Assembly: GCA_035308165.1 (NCBI GenBank)
Contig: DATGHC010000068.1
Span: forward strand, 120,009-184,008
DNA length: 64,000 nt
DNA from: DASTCZ01 sp035308165
Lineage (GTDB): Bacteria > Acidobacteriota > Terriglobia > Acidiferrales > UBA7541
Reading direction: 5' to 3'
Shown in pieces: positions 1-9,618 of the stretch (its first letter is position 1; every line of letters begins with the position of its first letter). Under the pieces are notes generated by a model. It was not told the DNA's origin. It did no database searches and worked only from the letters and a program-made list of their open reading frames with translations. Made by a program: the position numbers and the translations under genes.

Positions 1-3000
1 CGCAGGATTCTATCCGCTCGCGGCACGCATTCAGGCGACGGACCCGGAAGCGGCGGCGAAAAAGTGGATCTCCAATGCGACGCATATGCGCTACGCCGCG
101 TTGTGGCTGGCCGCTGTAGCGCATGAGTTGACTCCCTACAATTCCTCAAGAACGGTGACCATATCTCTCCGGCCTGCGCATGAGGGCGACTCTACAAATC
201 AGCAATCGTCAGGGCCATTACTTTTCGTTTTCCTGGATAACACGGCGGCTCTCGATGCAGCGGGGCACGATCCCGCGACATACTGGCAATATATCAAGAC
301 CTTGCGGGACGCGCTGACCACAGGTGGAATTGAAGCCCTCTTTGTGGTCACCGCGTCGCATGCGGAGAATGGATTTGAGCAAGACGCAACAGGATCCAGC
401 ATCGCAATTGCCGGCCAATGGTTCTTGAGCCCCGACACCCGGTCACAGGTTGAAAACACAAAATCAAACAGGCTGAGGCTTCAGGATTCCGACGCGCAGA
501 CGCTCGCACTGCTGACCCAATCTCTGCGCACACAGCCCGATTTCCCGGCGTTTCTTAGCGATTTTCAGGCCGGCTGGTTCACTCCTTGGGATGACGCGGG
601 GCCGCCCCGCAGCCCGCCATTCCAAACATTGCTCAGCTCGCGATGGCTGCTGGCGCAAGGCGCCGCGGGGATCGAATACTCACCTCTGCAAGATTCGCTC
701 ACGCCGCCCGGATATCAGACCGCCCGCGCGAGTCGTTCTTACCGCTGGGATGCCGCCCTTGATTTGAGCGGCGTCCGGCAGGCCCGCGCAACCGCGGTCG
801 AACGCAACGCGCAACTGTTGGAACCTTGGGGCGAGTTTCTGGCTTCGGCGCATCCCCGCGCCAGCATCGGGTTGGTGGACTGGCGCGGCGGACTTTCGCG
901 GGTGGAGGGGCTTCCGCCTCTTTCCGCCGAAAGCGCCGCTGAAGAATCGCGAGTGACGCTGCGGCAAATCCAGCGTGTAGCTTTCGTTGCCGGCCTGCCG
1001 GTGGAATTGGCAGACCCGGCCATCCAGCCCGTGGACTCGCTACTTCACTATCCTGTTCTCCTCTTGATGATTCCCCGTGCATTTCACGGCACCGCATTCC
1101 TTCCGGCCGGGACTCAAACTGCACTCCTCGATTATGTCCGCCGCGGTGGCACCCTGGTGTGTATTGCAGACGTGCCCGCCGGCCGCGTTTTCGATGAAGC
1201 CCTGCGAGATGCCACCTGGACGCAATTGGCCGAGGGCATGAAGGCCACGAAGCTCGGACAAGGGCAGGTGATCGATTGGGGCAAGGATTTCTATTCCTGG
1301 GTGGATCCCACCGAGAATTTCGAGAGCGACCAGGCGCACCCTGAGGCCGGGGAAGCAATGGCTGAGTTACACAATTTGGTGCAGCAAGTGGGCATCCGTT
1401 CACCCATCATCCAGGCCCCGGGCCAATCCGGCGCTTTGCTTGTTCAAGAATTACTGCCGAATGAATCCTCGGGACCGTTGGGCGCGCCGGATGATGATTG
1501 TTCCTTGCGCCGGCCGCATTGCGGAGAGGGTTTGCTCAGCGTTACGAATTGGAGCAGTAACGCGCCGGTGCAGGAAAATTTGAGAATCCTTCCGCCCAAC
1601 GTGAATGCGCGAGGAGGATCTGAATCCGATTATGTAGAACTGCCCGTGGAAGTGCCCATCGGCGAATCACTCATGCTGCCCCTGAATACTCCGCTTTGCC
1701 CCCAAGATGCGCGCCCGGATGCTTGCTCGGACCGAGTGGTGGCGGCAGGTGCGGAATTGCTCGGCGCTGTTCGCGACGGAAAAGCCCTGAGATTGTCTTT
1801 TTATGCTCCGACGAACGCCACCATCCTTCTGCGCCTGCGCGCAGCTCCGGCGAGTGTTGACCTTCCTTCTCAGCTTCCAGTTCCGAAGCCAAAGATCGAG
1901 CGCAGAGCACCACGTCTTCCCACATCAGACATTAGTGTTGTGGAACCCCCTCCGCCTATGGATTCGCAGTCAGGTTTTGCATTTCCTGAACGAACATTGG
2001 AGGGGAAATACGATAAGGTGACTGGAATTTTTACGGTCGTTTTGCCACGTGGCGCGGCTCCGAGTTTCCGGCGTGAGCTCCAGATCCACCTTCCGTATAC
2101 CCCGGATGCGCCGGAGCAAAAAAAACCGGCAAAACGGCGCGGTAACGGTTATAGGTATACGATTCCGGACGCGGTGCGACTTCCACTTGGTGAAGGTTCA
2201 GCGCTTTCAACCATTCCTCCCCTGATTGTTCTGAACCGGGACAGAAGCCCGCAACTCTCCATTGATGCCGAGAATTTGAATGATTCCCCACTCACGGTTC
2301 AGGCCACTGTTGACGGCACACTCCACGGTTCGGAAACGCTCCGCATTACGGAATTAGGCGACGAAATTGAGACCATAAGAATGCATTCGAATGGCCCGGT
2401 GGATCTTCCGCAAAACGGCATTTCCGAGGGCAAGCTGACTTTGACTGGCGATCATCCCGGTTACAGGGATTCCCCCATCTCATTTATTTCCGCGGATGGG
2501 GATGCCCCAATTCACTATCAATTCGATTTCGAGCGATCGGGAGAAACAAACTGGGTGCTGGAAAACGGCCGCGTGCGGCTCATACTGCTTCCTATAGCAG
2601 GCGGCCAGGCGGTTGCCCTGGTGGATAAGTCCAGCGGCTACAATTTGACCACCATGGTCGGCGGAATGCGCGATTTTCTCCGATTCCCCAAGTCGGATGA
2701 AACTCTGCCGGAGCCCATGATCGACGTTCCTTACGCAGCGGAGTGGCAGACTGCAGCGAACAATTCAGGCGAGCGAATGGTTGCACGTTGGCCCCAGGGA
2801 GTACCGGGCTTGGGTAGTATCGTGAAAACAATCCGAATGGATGGGAAAGACGGAAAAGACACCATTGAGACCGACTACGAAATCGGCCGCAGTTTCTCGC
2901 GGGACGCAACGGGAGCCGCGGTGGACACAACCGCACAAACGAATCTTGTTACTGCGTTTTCAGTGCCTGCCTCAGCCCTGCAATCGGAGAAAACGCAATT

Positions 3001-3328
3001 ATGTTGGGGCGGCGCACCCGACCACCAGGATTCCAATAGCGGCATCGTATCCAATGCCACGGGCGTGGCTGAGTTATGCAAAGAATTTGAGGAAGACGGG
3101 GATCCCATCGTCATCCCGCCCGGATTTGCCAAGCTCGAGGTACGCAGTCCAGGCCGCCCGACATTAAAATTGGAATGGAAATCACCTGGCGCTGCTGATT
3201 TTGACCGTGTCACCATTGAGCAGAAAAACTATTCTGTACGCATCGCGCTTGCATTTCCATCCGTAACTGACGGCACGAATGCCGCACATTTCGTTGTGCG
3301 TTACACTATCGTGCGACCGGCTCAATGA
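1..3328 (+). CDS. Large GH42/GH35-like glycosidase-type protein, 5' end outside window
   Basis: The frame is open from base 2 with no stop before the first ATG at 86, so the gene very likely begins upstream of the window. About 1080 residues follow the ATG. A segment near residue 160 reads FQAGWFTPW and is followed by a tract resembling the end of a beta-galactosidase-type barrel. Residues about 310-370 (YPVLLLMIPRAF..., ALLDYVRRGGTLVCI) resemble the glutamine-amidotransferase-like trimerisation domain of GH42 enzymes. The remainder has beta-sandwich-like character with a proline-rich linker near residue 610. Sugar hydrolysis, probably in the periplasm, is inferred from these resemblances only. 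No catalytic glutamates were assigned, and a non-enzymatic carbohydrate-binding role is possible. Confidence 0.5.
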   Translation, partial: AGFYPLAARIQATDPEAAAKKWISNATHMRYAALWLAAVAHELTPYNSSRTVTISLRPAHEGDSTNQQSSGPLLFVFLDNTAALDAAGHDPATYWQYIKTLRDALTTGGIEALFVVTASHAENGFEQDATGSSIAIAGQWFLSPDTRSQVENTKSNRLRLQDSDAQTLALLTQSLRTQPDFPAFLSDFQAGWFTPWDDAGPPRSPPFQTLLSSRWLLAQGAAGIEYSPLQDSLTPPGYQTARASRSYRWDAALDLSGVRQARATAVERNAQLLEPWGEFLASAHPRASIGLVDWRGGLSRVEGLPPLSAESAAEESRVTLRQIQRVAFVAGLPVELADPAIQPVDSLLHYPVLLLMIPRAFHGTAFLPAGTQTALLDYVRRGGTLVCIADVPAGRVFDEALRDATWTQLAEGMKATKLGQGQVIDWGKDFYSWVDPTENFESDQAHPEAGEAMAELHNLVQQVGIRSPIIQAPGQSGALLVQELLPNESSGPLGAPDDDCSLRRPHCGEGLLSVTNWSSNAPVQENLRILPPNVNARGGSESDYVELPVEVPIGESLMLPLNTPLCPQDARPDACSDRVVAAGAELLGAVRDGKALRLSFYAPTNATILLRLRAAPASVDLPSQLPVPKPKIERRAPRLPTSDISVVEPPPPMDSQSGFAFPERTLEGKYDKVTGIFTVVLPRGAAPSFRRELQIHLPYTPDAPEQKKPAKRRGNGYRYTIPDAVRLPLGEGSALSTIPPLIVLNRDRSPQLSIDAENLNDSPLTVQATVDGTLHGSETLRITELGDEIETIRMHSNGPVDLPQNGISEGKLTLTGDHPGYRDSPISFISADGDAPIHYQFDFERSGETNWVLENGRVRLILLPIAGGQAVALVDKSSGYNLTTMVGGMRDFLRFPKSDETLPEPMIDVPYAAEWQTAANNSGERMVARWPQGVPGLGSIVKTIRMDGKDGKDTIETDYEIGRSFSRDATGAAVDTTAQTNLVTAFSVPASALQSEKTQLCWGGAPDHQDSNSGIVSNATGVAELCKEFEEDGDPIVIPPGFAKLEVRSPGRPTLKLEWKSPGAADFDRVTIEQKNYSVRIALAFPSVTDGTNAAHFVVRYTIVRPAQ

Positions 3329-3382
3329 ATGCAGCTGAAGCCGAAAACAAACGTGATCGCAAAACTGAGCATCTAAATAATT

Positions 3383-4213
3383 ATGCAAGCTGAATACCTG
3401 AGACAGACTATTTTCCTTGGTGTGGCAGCTCTGCTAGCGCTTCCGGCAGGCGGTCAGGGCCGCCGCCCGGGCCCGCTCCCACCCCCCGCAAACGGTCCGC
3501 CCCTTGTAGTTATCCCTGCGGAACCGTCACCCGGACCGCCTCCCATTCCCGCCGCGGAAATCATCCGGCGGTTCAGTGAGAATGAGGACGCGATGGTGCG
3601 CGCCCACAGCTCGTACACCTATCACCGGGTAGTGCAGGTGCTCGAATTGGACGAGCAGGGCAAGACTACGGGGCAGTTTCAATATACGACGCGACTTGCG
3701 GAAATGCCGGATGGCCATTTCGCGGACGTTGAAGCTAAACCGCCAGATTCCACGTTGAATGTTCTTGACCTGGATCCAGAACACGTCGCGGTTCTATCGA
3801 AGATTCCGCCGCTGCCATTCACGACAACCCAGTTGACGCATTATGACGTCACTTATGAAGGCACGCAAAAAGTGGATGAGCTGAATACGTACATTTTCCG
3901 GGTGAAGCCAAAGCAGGTTGAGCGCACGCGGGCGTATTTCGACGGCGCCATCTGGGTGGACGACCAGGACTTCGTCATCGTGAAAACCACCGGGCATTGG
4001 GTGACAGAGCTGGGAGATGTATCCACCGAGAACTTTCCGTTCACCTATTTCGATACCTATCGTGAAAACGTCATGGGGAAAATTTGGTTTCCCGCGTATC
4101 TTCGCTCGGATGGATCGGTCACTTCAAAAAAAGGCACCACCCGAGTGCGGCTGGTGGTCCGCTGGGAAGACTACAAACCGCGCGATGCTGCCTCACCAAC
4201 AACGCAACACTGA
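3383..4213 (+). CDS. Exported outer-membrane lipoprotein-sorting-like protein
   Basis: 276 residues with an N-terminal hydrophobic signal segment (about residues 8-24) and then a proline-rich linker of about 40 residues. The body carries alternating short beta-type stretches ending in VRLVVRWEDYKP. This layout matches the secreted lipoprotein-sorting-like (LolA/LppX-fold) proteins that are abundant in Acidobacteriota. It lies 54 bp after the glycosidase-like gene on the same strand and may be co-transcribed with it. The substrate is unknown, and assignment rests on overall pattern rather than a diagnostic motif. Confidence 0.55.
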   Translation: MQAEYLRQTIFLGVAALLALPAGGQGRRPGPLPPPANGPPLVVIPAEPSPGPPPIPAAEIIRRFSENEDAMVRAHSSYTYHRVVQVLELDEQGKTTGQFQYTTRLAEMPDGHFADVEAKPPDSTLNVLDLDPEHVAVLSKIPPLPFTTTQLTHYDVTYEGTQKVDELNTYIFRVKPKQVERTRAYFDGAIWVDDQDFVIVKTTGHWVTELGDVSTENFPFTYFDTYRENVMGKIWFPAYLRSDGSVTSKKGTTRVRLVVRWEDYKPRDAASPTTQH

Positions 4214-4300
4214 TTCACCCGGATAAATTGGCATTCATGAAAGCTTGGGATCGCGGGAGGATGATGCGACGCCCGGATGCGATTCGCCGTGAAAGAGAAT

Positions 4301-4341
4301 GCTGACGCGGCGACTCCGCCAATAGATCCTCCGGCGTCAGC
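4301..4341. repeat. Inverted repeat at a convergent gene junction, possible terminator
   Basis: Arms gctgacgc (4301-4308) and gcgtcagc (4334-4341) form an 8-bp stem around the stop codon of the PilZ gene, between convergent genes. There is no clear T-tract, so a terminator role is only possible. Confidence 0.35.
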
Positions 4342-4861
4342 GGGGCGTGAATTGAGGAAAGGGCGTGTAATCCCGCTCGAAAGTGATGTCATCGAACGAA
4401 AACGCGAGCGCATGCCAACCGGTTTTTGGATCCGTTTTCGCGCGGACCACGCGTGCCTCCGTGATCATGCGGACCGATCCTCGCCCTGCCGGGCGATGCA
4501 CCAATTCCACCTCGAGGTGCACCGGAGTACCCGGTTCCACCAGGAATGGACATCGCGCATAGACTCCGCTGGAGCTGATATTCGCCGTCTGCAACGGCAC
4601 CGATTGCGCCTCGCGGCGTCCGGCGATGCGGAGAATCCGCATGGCCAGCCTTAGATTGGCGCGCGGGAAACTTCGACGCTCATTCGGAACAGGCGACTCA
4701 TCGGCCGGGAATGGACCCATTCCAGGTGCCGAAATCCAACTGCCCAAGGAAGACTGGTTGAATATTTCATCGCTGTGTTCGCCGGGCGAGCCAAACGCTG
4801 AGCCGCCGGATTTCGTGGCGGAAATCTGCTTGGATGGTCTGTTTTTTTGCGCCGTGCGCAT
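4337..4861 (-). CDS. PilZ domain protein (cyclic-di-GMP binding)
   Basis: 174 residues. The C-terminal about 115 residues contain both PilZ signatures: an arginine-rich start (ERRSFPRANLR) and the downstream N-x-S-x-x-G element (NISSSGVY). These two motifs form the c-di-GMP site in the family. The first about 50 residues are polar and low in structure. The ATG at 4861 has a strong Shine-Dalgarno (GGGGGAGG) just upstream. As a stand-alone PilZ protein it probably acts as a cytoplasmic second-messenger receptor. Its partner is not apparent from the neighbours. Confidence 0.8.
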   Translation of the reverse strand: MRTAQKNRPSKQISATKSGGSAFGSPGEHSDEIFNQSSLGSWISAPGMGPFPADESPVPNERRSFPRANLRLAMRILRIAGRREAQSVPLQTANISSSGVYARCPFLVEPGTPVHLEVELVHRPAGRGSVRMITEARVVRAKTDPKTGWHALAFSFDDITFERDYTPFPQFTPR

Positions 4862-5086
4862 ACCTCCCCCTTTCGCAAAAACGCGCCTGGCGCGGCGCTA
4901 CACATTATGAAATCAAGCGCGGGAATCGTCAATCGAGCCAGATTCCAAGTTTCCTGATTAGCAACTCGAAGGCTTGCCTGGCGAGGTGAATTCTTCCCAT
5001 CACCAATATGGCGCTCGACCAGCGGCCCGGAATCTCTTAGTCTTGGCTGGACAAACCAACGTGTTGGTGCACCCCGCGGGGATGCT

Positions 5087-6142
5087 GTGAAAGAAAGTGC
5101 AAAATACTTGAGCAACGCTGAGCCCAGGGCAGATGTGGCAACGACCGCCAAGCAAGCCAGCACGGAATCCAGGCCAGCCTCGAGCGGTGCGGCACTCCAT
5201 GAAACGGGTGGAGCGCGAAAGACGGCGCTGGCCTTTGCAATGGTCTATTTGTTTTGGGGCTCCACTTTTCTGGGCGTTCGTTATGCAGTGGAAACGATTC
5301 CGCCACTGCTGGCGGTGGGCGCGCGCCAGATCCTTGCGGGAATTGTCTTATTTCCGTTGGCGCGTCTTCGCATCAAGGAAAAATCCACGTTTCGACACTG
5401 GATTTCAGGCGCATTCGTCGGGGGCCTCTTGATTGCCGGCGGCAACGGTACAATCGCCTGGGCGGAAGCGCGACACACACCGACGAACATCACGGCCATT
5501 CTTGTCGCCACGGTACCCCTGTGGATGGCGATTATGGACTGGCTCCGTCCGGGAGGCACGCGCCCCACGGGACGCATTGTGGTTGCGCTGGCCGTGGGCC
5601 TGACGGGAGTGGCCCTGCTGGTCAGCCCAAACGATCCGATCCTTCACACCTATGGAAGCGGTGTGAGCCCCATCTGCGCCGTTGTGCTCTTCGCGGGATC
5701 CATCTGCTGGGCGACTGGGTCCATTTTCTCAAGGCATATAACGCTGCCTCATTCTCCATTGATCGGCACATCCATTTTTGCAATCATGGGCGGAGTGATC
5801 GTTTCCACGATTGGTTTTGCCATTGGTGAAGGCAGGCAACTGGATATTGCTCGAGTATCGACTCACTCAATCCTGGCGACGTTCTATCTCGCGATTTTTG
5901 GCACGATACTGGGATTTTCAGCATATACCTACTTACTTCGCGTGGCGTCGGCTGCCCGCGTTGCCACCTATGCTTACGTTAATCCAGTAGTTGCTGTTTT
6001 TCTCGGCTGGGCAGTGGTGAGCGAATCGCTTACTCCTAGAATGCTCGTCGCCGCGGCAATCATTCTCACCGCCGTGGTGTTGGTGATCACTGCACCGCAT
6101 CCGCCCGAGGAAACCACGGGGCAACCCGTGGTCCCAGATTGA
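5087..6142 (+). CDS. EamA/DMT-family membrane exporter
   Basis: 351 residues with about ten hydrophobic segments in two similar halves, the standard layout of EamA (DMT) transporters. The first segment after a polar 45-residue leader contains the family-typical WGSTFLGVRYAV. The proposed start is GTG at 5087; the long polar leader means a later start is possible. It is predicted to sit in the inner membrane and export a small metabolite or drug, substrate unknown. It stands alone in front of ada. Confidence 0.85.
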   Translation: MKESAKYLSNAEPRADVATTAKQASTESRPASSGAALHETGGARKTALAFAMVYLFWGSTFLGVRYAVETIPPLLAVGARQILAGIVLFPLARLRIKEKSTFRHWISGAFVGGLLIAGGNGTIAWAEARHTPTNITAILVATVPLWMAIMDWLRPGGTRPTGRIVVALAVGLTGVALLVSPNDPILHTYGSGVSPICAVVLFAGSICWATGSIFSRHITLPHSPLIGTSIFAIMGGVIVSTIGFAIGEGRQLDIARVSTHSILATFYLAIFGTILGFSAYTYLLRVASAARVATYAYVNPVVAVFLGWAVVSESLTPRMLVAAAIILTAVVLVITAPHPPEETTGQPVVPD

Positions 6143-6257
6143 TTTCGCCAAAGTGAGGGCGGGTCGTCTTGCCACGACAATCGAAGGGCAATCTGCACGA
6201 GTTTGCGTGCAAGAATCGGATAGCGGTATTTTGTGAGGGGCCATAAACTTTGCAACG

Positions 6258-7382
6258 ATGAGTCAAGCACTGCAGCAAGAGCACAGTATGGCGACCCGAA
6301 CAATAATCAACCAGACTCCAAATGCCCGACGATGGCAGGCAGTTCTGGATCGCGACGCGCGAATGGACCGCAAATTTGTTTACGGCGTCCGCTCCACTGG
6401 GATCTATTGCCGGCCGTCATGTCCTTCGCGCCGCCCGGGGAGAGCGCAAGTTTCCTTCTTTCCGTTGCCGGGAGCCGCGGAAAAAGCCGGATTCCGGCCC
6501 TGCCTCCGCTGCAAGCCAAACGGTAAGCAGGCGCCAGAAGCGGATGCGGATGCAGGATCCGTGGTGCGCGTGTGCCGCGAGATTGAGCTCCGAGTGGAGC
6601 AAGATTCGGAGAGGCCGGTTCGGCTTACGGAGCTTGCAGTGAAGGCTGGAACGAGCACGCATCAACTTCACAGGCTTTTTCGCCGCGTGATTGGCATCAC
6701 GCCTAGGCAATTCGCCGATGCGCTGCGCATTCACCGCTTAAAGGGTCGTTTGAAAAGCGGAGACGATGTGACCACCGCTCTCTATGAGGCCGGATACGGC
6801 TCGGCGAGCAGGCTCTATGAACGGGCCTACGAACATTTGGGTATGACGCCCGCAACTTACAAACAGGGAGGCAGGGGAATGGAAATTGTCTACACGATTG
6901 AGAAGTGCCCGCTCGGCCGGGTATTGGTAGCAGCCACAGCGCGCGGCGTTTCAGCGGTCTATTTGGGTGACACCGATCAGCCACTCGAACGCGCTCTGCG
7001 CAAAGAGTATCCGAATGCCGCGATCCGCCATGACGCCAGCGCGCTTGGCTCCTGGGTGAAACCAATAATCAAGCACTTGAGTGGTGGCGAGCGGCGGCTG
7101 GACCTGCCCACCGACGTGGAGGCGACGGCTTTTCAACGCCGCGTCTGGGAAGAGCTGCGCAAGATTCCGTATGGCGCCACGCGGACTTACAGCCAGATAG
7201 CCCGTGCATTGGGGCAGCCGACAGCATCTCGTGCGGTGGCGCGCGCCTGTGCCACCAATCCCGTCTCAATCGTTGTGCCCTGCCACCGCGTGGTGCGAGG
7301 AGACGGCCACCTGGCGGGTTATCGCTGGGGGATTAGCCGCAAGCAAGCGCTTCTCGAGCAGGAACGCAGCGCGACTCGCTAA
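6258..7382 (+). CDS. ada: Ada: methylated-DNA sensor/activator and O6-alkylguanine transferase
   Basis: 374 residues with the three expected parts. The N-terminal metal-binding domain has Cys51, Cys55, Cys82 and Cys85 (STGIYCRPSCPS, FRPCLRC), which in Ada bind zinc and take methyl from phosphotriesters. An AraC-type helix-turn-helix spans about residues 105-203. The C-terminal O6-methylguanine methyltransferase carries the acceptor motif VVPCHRVV with Cys342. The protein repairs alkylated DNA and, once methylated, should activate alkylation-response genes including its own. ATG6258 is used; ATG6288 is an alternative that still keeps every domain. Confidence 0.93.
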   Translation: MSQALQQEHSMATRTIINQTPNARRWQAVLDRDARMDRKFVYGVRSTGIYCRPSCPSRRPGRAQVSFFPLPGAAEKAGFRPCLRCKPNGKQAPEADADAGSVVRVCREIELRVEQDSERPVRLTELAVKAGTSTHQLHRLFRRVIGITPRQFADALRIHRLKGRLKSGDDVTTALYEAGYGSASRLYERAYEHLGMTPATYKQGGRGMEIVYTIEKCPLGRVLVAATARGVSAVYLGDTDQPLERALRKEYPNAAIRHDASALGSWVKPIIKHLSGGERRLDLPTDVEATAFQRRVWEELRKIPYGATRTYSQIARALGQPTASRAVARACATNPVSIVVPCHRVVRGDGHLAGYRWGISRKQALLEQERSATR

Positions 7383-7417
7383 TTAAATCCTATTTCTTCA
7401 GTGAGAATGGCCTGGAT

Positions 7418-8173
7418 TTACGGCTTGAAGTGAGTGACGCCCTTGGGCCAATGCGGCTTGAAGTCGGTATCCGTTAAGCGAACGTTGCGAACGACGTTGG
7501 TGTAACGGATCAACAGATAATCACCCGAACCCGTTTCAAAAAACTGTTGCTGCGCCGGTAGCCAGGTGGATTCGTCAATCCAAATGTGAATCTTTGAGAC
7601 CTGGTTGCGAACTTCCTCTGATTTGGGTGTCAACTCCAGCTTCAACACCTGGCGGTTGTCCATCTGTTCTTCACCCAAAAGCGTGACCAGGTATCCCTTT
7701 TGCATCTCTGTCCCTGAGGTCCCAAACCCCAGCAACAAGAACTGGTCTACCAGAGAGCGCCGCTTGCCTAAATCGTATTGCTCCACCCGCTTGATCTTCG
7801 GATTGTAGAGGTATAGCTCGTTTCCCGACCGCAGTATGGTGCGAGGGTCTGGCTGAGTGAACTCAATCCGCATCTTGTCGTCGTGGCGCACGGCAATGGT
7901 GCCGGACTCCGTGGATTTATCGTTCACGACGAGGGTGACTTTAGTTCGCTCGATATTCGCCGTGAGGCTCCGGAAGCTCTTTGCCTGGCTATCGAGCTGC
8001 TTCAGCGCAGAATCCACGGTCCAACGCGATTGCCCGCCGGCAAAGGCCGCAGCGCCCATCAAGGCAAAAATGGGAAGAAGGATCAGAGCGATCAGCGCGC
8101 CGCGCCTGCCGTGAATGTCCTCTATTTTCAGTCTCCTACAGGAATCTTTTCTCATGAATTCAAGTCCGTGCAT
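7418..8173 (-). CDS. LolA-like periplasmic lipoprotein carrier
   Basis: 251 residues with an N-terminal signal (hydrophobic run about residues 27-46, ending GAAAFAGG) and a LolA-type beta-rich body (SFRSLTANIERTKVTL, MRIEFTQPDPRTILRSGNELYLYNPKIKR). It is predicted to ferry lipoproteins or related lipids across the periplasm. It is the last gene of a minus-strand series with an ABC ATPase, an FtsX-type permease and a lipoprotein, which fits a Lol-like system. An internal ATG seven codons in is an alternative start. Whether it is the housekeeping LolA or a paralogue cannot be told here. Confidence 0.72.
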   Translation of the reverse strand: MHGLEFMRKDSCRRLKIEDIHGRRGALIALILLPIFALMGAAAFAGGQSRWTVDSALKQLDSQAKSFRSLTANIERTKVTLVVNDKSTESGTIAVRHDDKMRIEFTQPDPRTILRSGNELYLYNPKIKRVEQYDLGKRRSLVDQFLLLGFGTSGTEMQKGYLVTLLGEEQMDNRQVLKLELTPKSEEVRNQVSKIHIWIDESTWLPAQQQFFETGSGDYLLIRYTNVVRNVRLTDTDFKPHWPKGVTHFKP

Positions 8174-8250
8174 GGTACCACACAGGTAGGATGCGCGGAG
8201 AAACCAGGTGGGTACAGCTGTTCCCGGATGCTAAACGCCGGCGGAACTCG

Positions 8251-8646
8251 CTAGAACTTCACCTTAACTTCGTAATACTTCACTTGGCCATCCGGCCCCA
8301 TAACTGGCGTGAAGTGCATGATTTGAAAAGACCGGCCCTTAAGATCGGGAACATTCTTGCGGACCGCATCATGCAACAGGCGCTCGAGTTCAGGTTCGGG
8401 TAGAGGTAAGGCAAGCATGCGCGGGTCCACATGGAAAGTCTCGGTACCCGCGATCGAGTCGTCGGCAATCAGCACCACACCCACCTGCGAGGAAGGGAGG
8501 GCAAGCTGGGGCCGGTCGCTGAACCAATTCCGGGGGGTAAGCAGGACAAAAACAAGAATCGCGCCGACAGCAAGGTCATAGGGCACGGTGCCGCGCTCGT
8601 ATGTCCAGAGAAAAATGCGCTTAAAAAACCGACCCAGAGTGCCCAT
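8251..8646 (-). CDS. Single-pass membrane protein in the Lol-like operon
   Basis: 131 residues with one transmembrane segment (about residues 22-38, YDLAVGAILVFVLLTP) and an extracytoplasmic domain ending FTPVMGPDGQVKYYEVKVKF. No known domain was recognised. It starts 1 bp after the ATPase gene stop and is followed by the LolA-like gene, so it probably belongs to the same transporter system. Function is unknown. Confidence 0.65.
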   Translation of the reverse strand: MGTLGRFFKRIFLWTYERGTVPYDLAVGAILVFVLLTPRNWFSDRPQLALPSSQVGVVLIADDSIAGTETFHVDPRMLALPLPEPELERLLHDAVRKNVPDLKGRSFQIMHFTPVMGPDGQVKYYEVKVKF

Positions 8647-8647
8647 C

Positions 8648-9394
8648 TCAATCAGCGGGAATCCCGTCCACGATCATCCCGTCCCGCATGTGCACGGTGG
8701 AATCTCCGTACGCGGCGGCTTCCGGGTTGTGCGTGATCATGACGATGGTCTGCCCGAATTCCTTGTTTAGCTGGCGCAGCATGCTCAACACGATTTCAGA
8801 ATTCTTCGAGTCCAGATTTCCCGTGGGCTCATCCGCGAGTACGATCCTCGGCTCGTTGATAATCGCGCGTGCCAGCGCCACCCGTTGCTGTTCTCCGCCG
8901 GACATTTCCGCGGGGCGGTGCTTCAAACGGTCGCCAAGTCCGAGCATCTTCACCACAACCTCGAAGCGGTGCGGGTCAAACCCGTTCCCGTGTATATGCT
9001 GGGCGATGGCGATATTGCCGTAGGCATCGAGCGTGGGCAAGAGGTTAAATCGCTGGAACACGAATCCAATTTTATGCCGGCGCAGTTTGGTGCGCTCCGC
9101 GTCCGACATCGCCGCCAAATCGTTGCCATCCACCAGAACTCTTCCGCGCGTTGCCCGCGCCAACCCACCGATAATGTAAAGCAAAGTTGATTTGCCGCAG
9201 CCCGAGGGCCCCATCACCGAAACGAATTCGCCCGGCTGGACGGAAAAATTCACGCCTTGGAGAGCGGTCACGTCCACCCGGCCCGTGTGATAAATCTTCC
9301 ACAAGTTTTCGGTCTTCAGTATGGGTTCCACGCCTGATACCCTGGAAAGGTGAGCAGCCCCAGCGGGCAGCGTTATTGTATCTGTGAGTGCCAT
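8648..9394 (-). CDS. ABC transporter ATPase, LolD/MacB type
   Basis: 248 residues from ATG9394, preceded by GGAG; a longer TTG start at 9427 has no comparable site. Walker A (GPSGCGKST), the signature MSGGEQQRVALARA, Walker B (RIVLADEPTGNLDS) and the switch histidine (MITHNPE) are all present, so the ATPase should be active. The subfamily is that of LolD/MacB/FtsE, which powers permeases of the FtsX fold. The permease gene lies 224 bp upstream on the same strand. The likely role is energising lipoprotein release or export from the inner membrane. Confidence 0.88.
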   Translation of the reverse strand: MALTDTITLPAGAAHLSRVSGVEPILKTENLWKIYHTGRVDVTALQGVNFSVQPGEFVSVMGPSGCGKSTLLYIIGGLARATRGRVLVDGNDLAAMSDAERTKLRRHKIGFVFQRFNLLPTLDAYGNIAIAQHIHGNGFDPHRFEVVVKMLGLGDRLKHRPAEMSGGEQQRVALARAIINEPRIVLADEPTGNLDSKNSEIVLSMLRQLNKEFGQTIVMITHNPEAAAYGDSTVHMRDGMIVDGIPAD

Positions 9395-9618
9395 AAGACT
9401 CCAAGCTTCCGGGGATTGCAACTCCAAAAGTTAGGGCAATCCGGCCCCCAAAACCGGACTCTTTCGCCTGCTCTATCTAATGCAATATCAACACTTTGTA
9501 ACCAACTTTGTTTTGCGAGTTTCTTAATATACCCGCACACAGCCGTGCCCACACTCCATCGCTGCCTTCGCCTGTCATTGGACAGACGCGAACATCATCG
9601 GGATTCCACTCCGGGCAG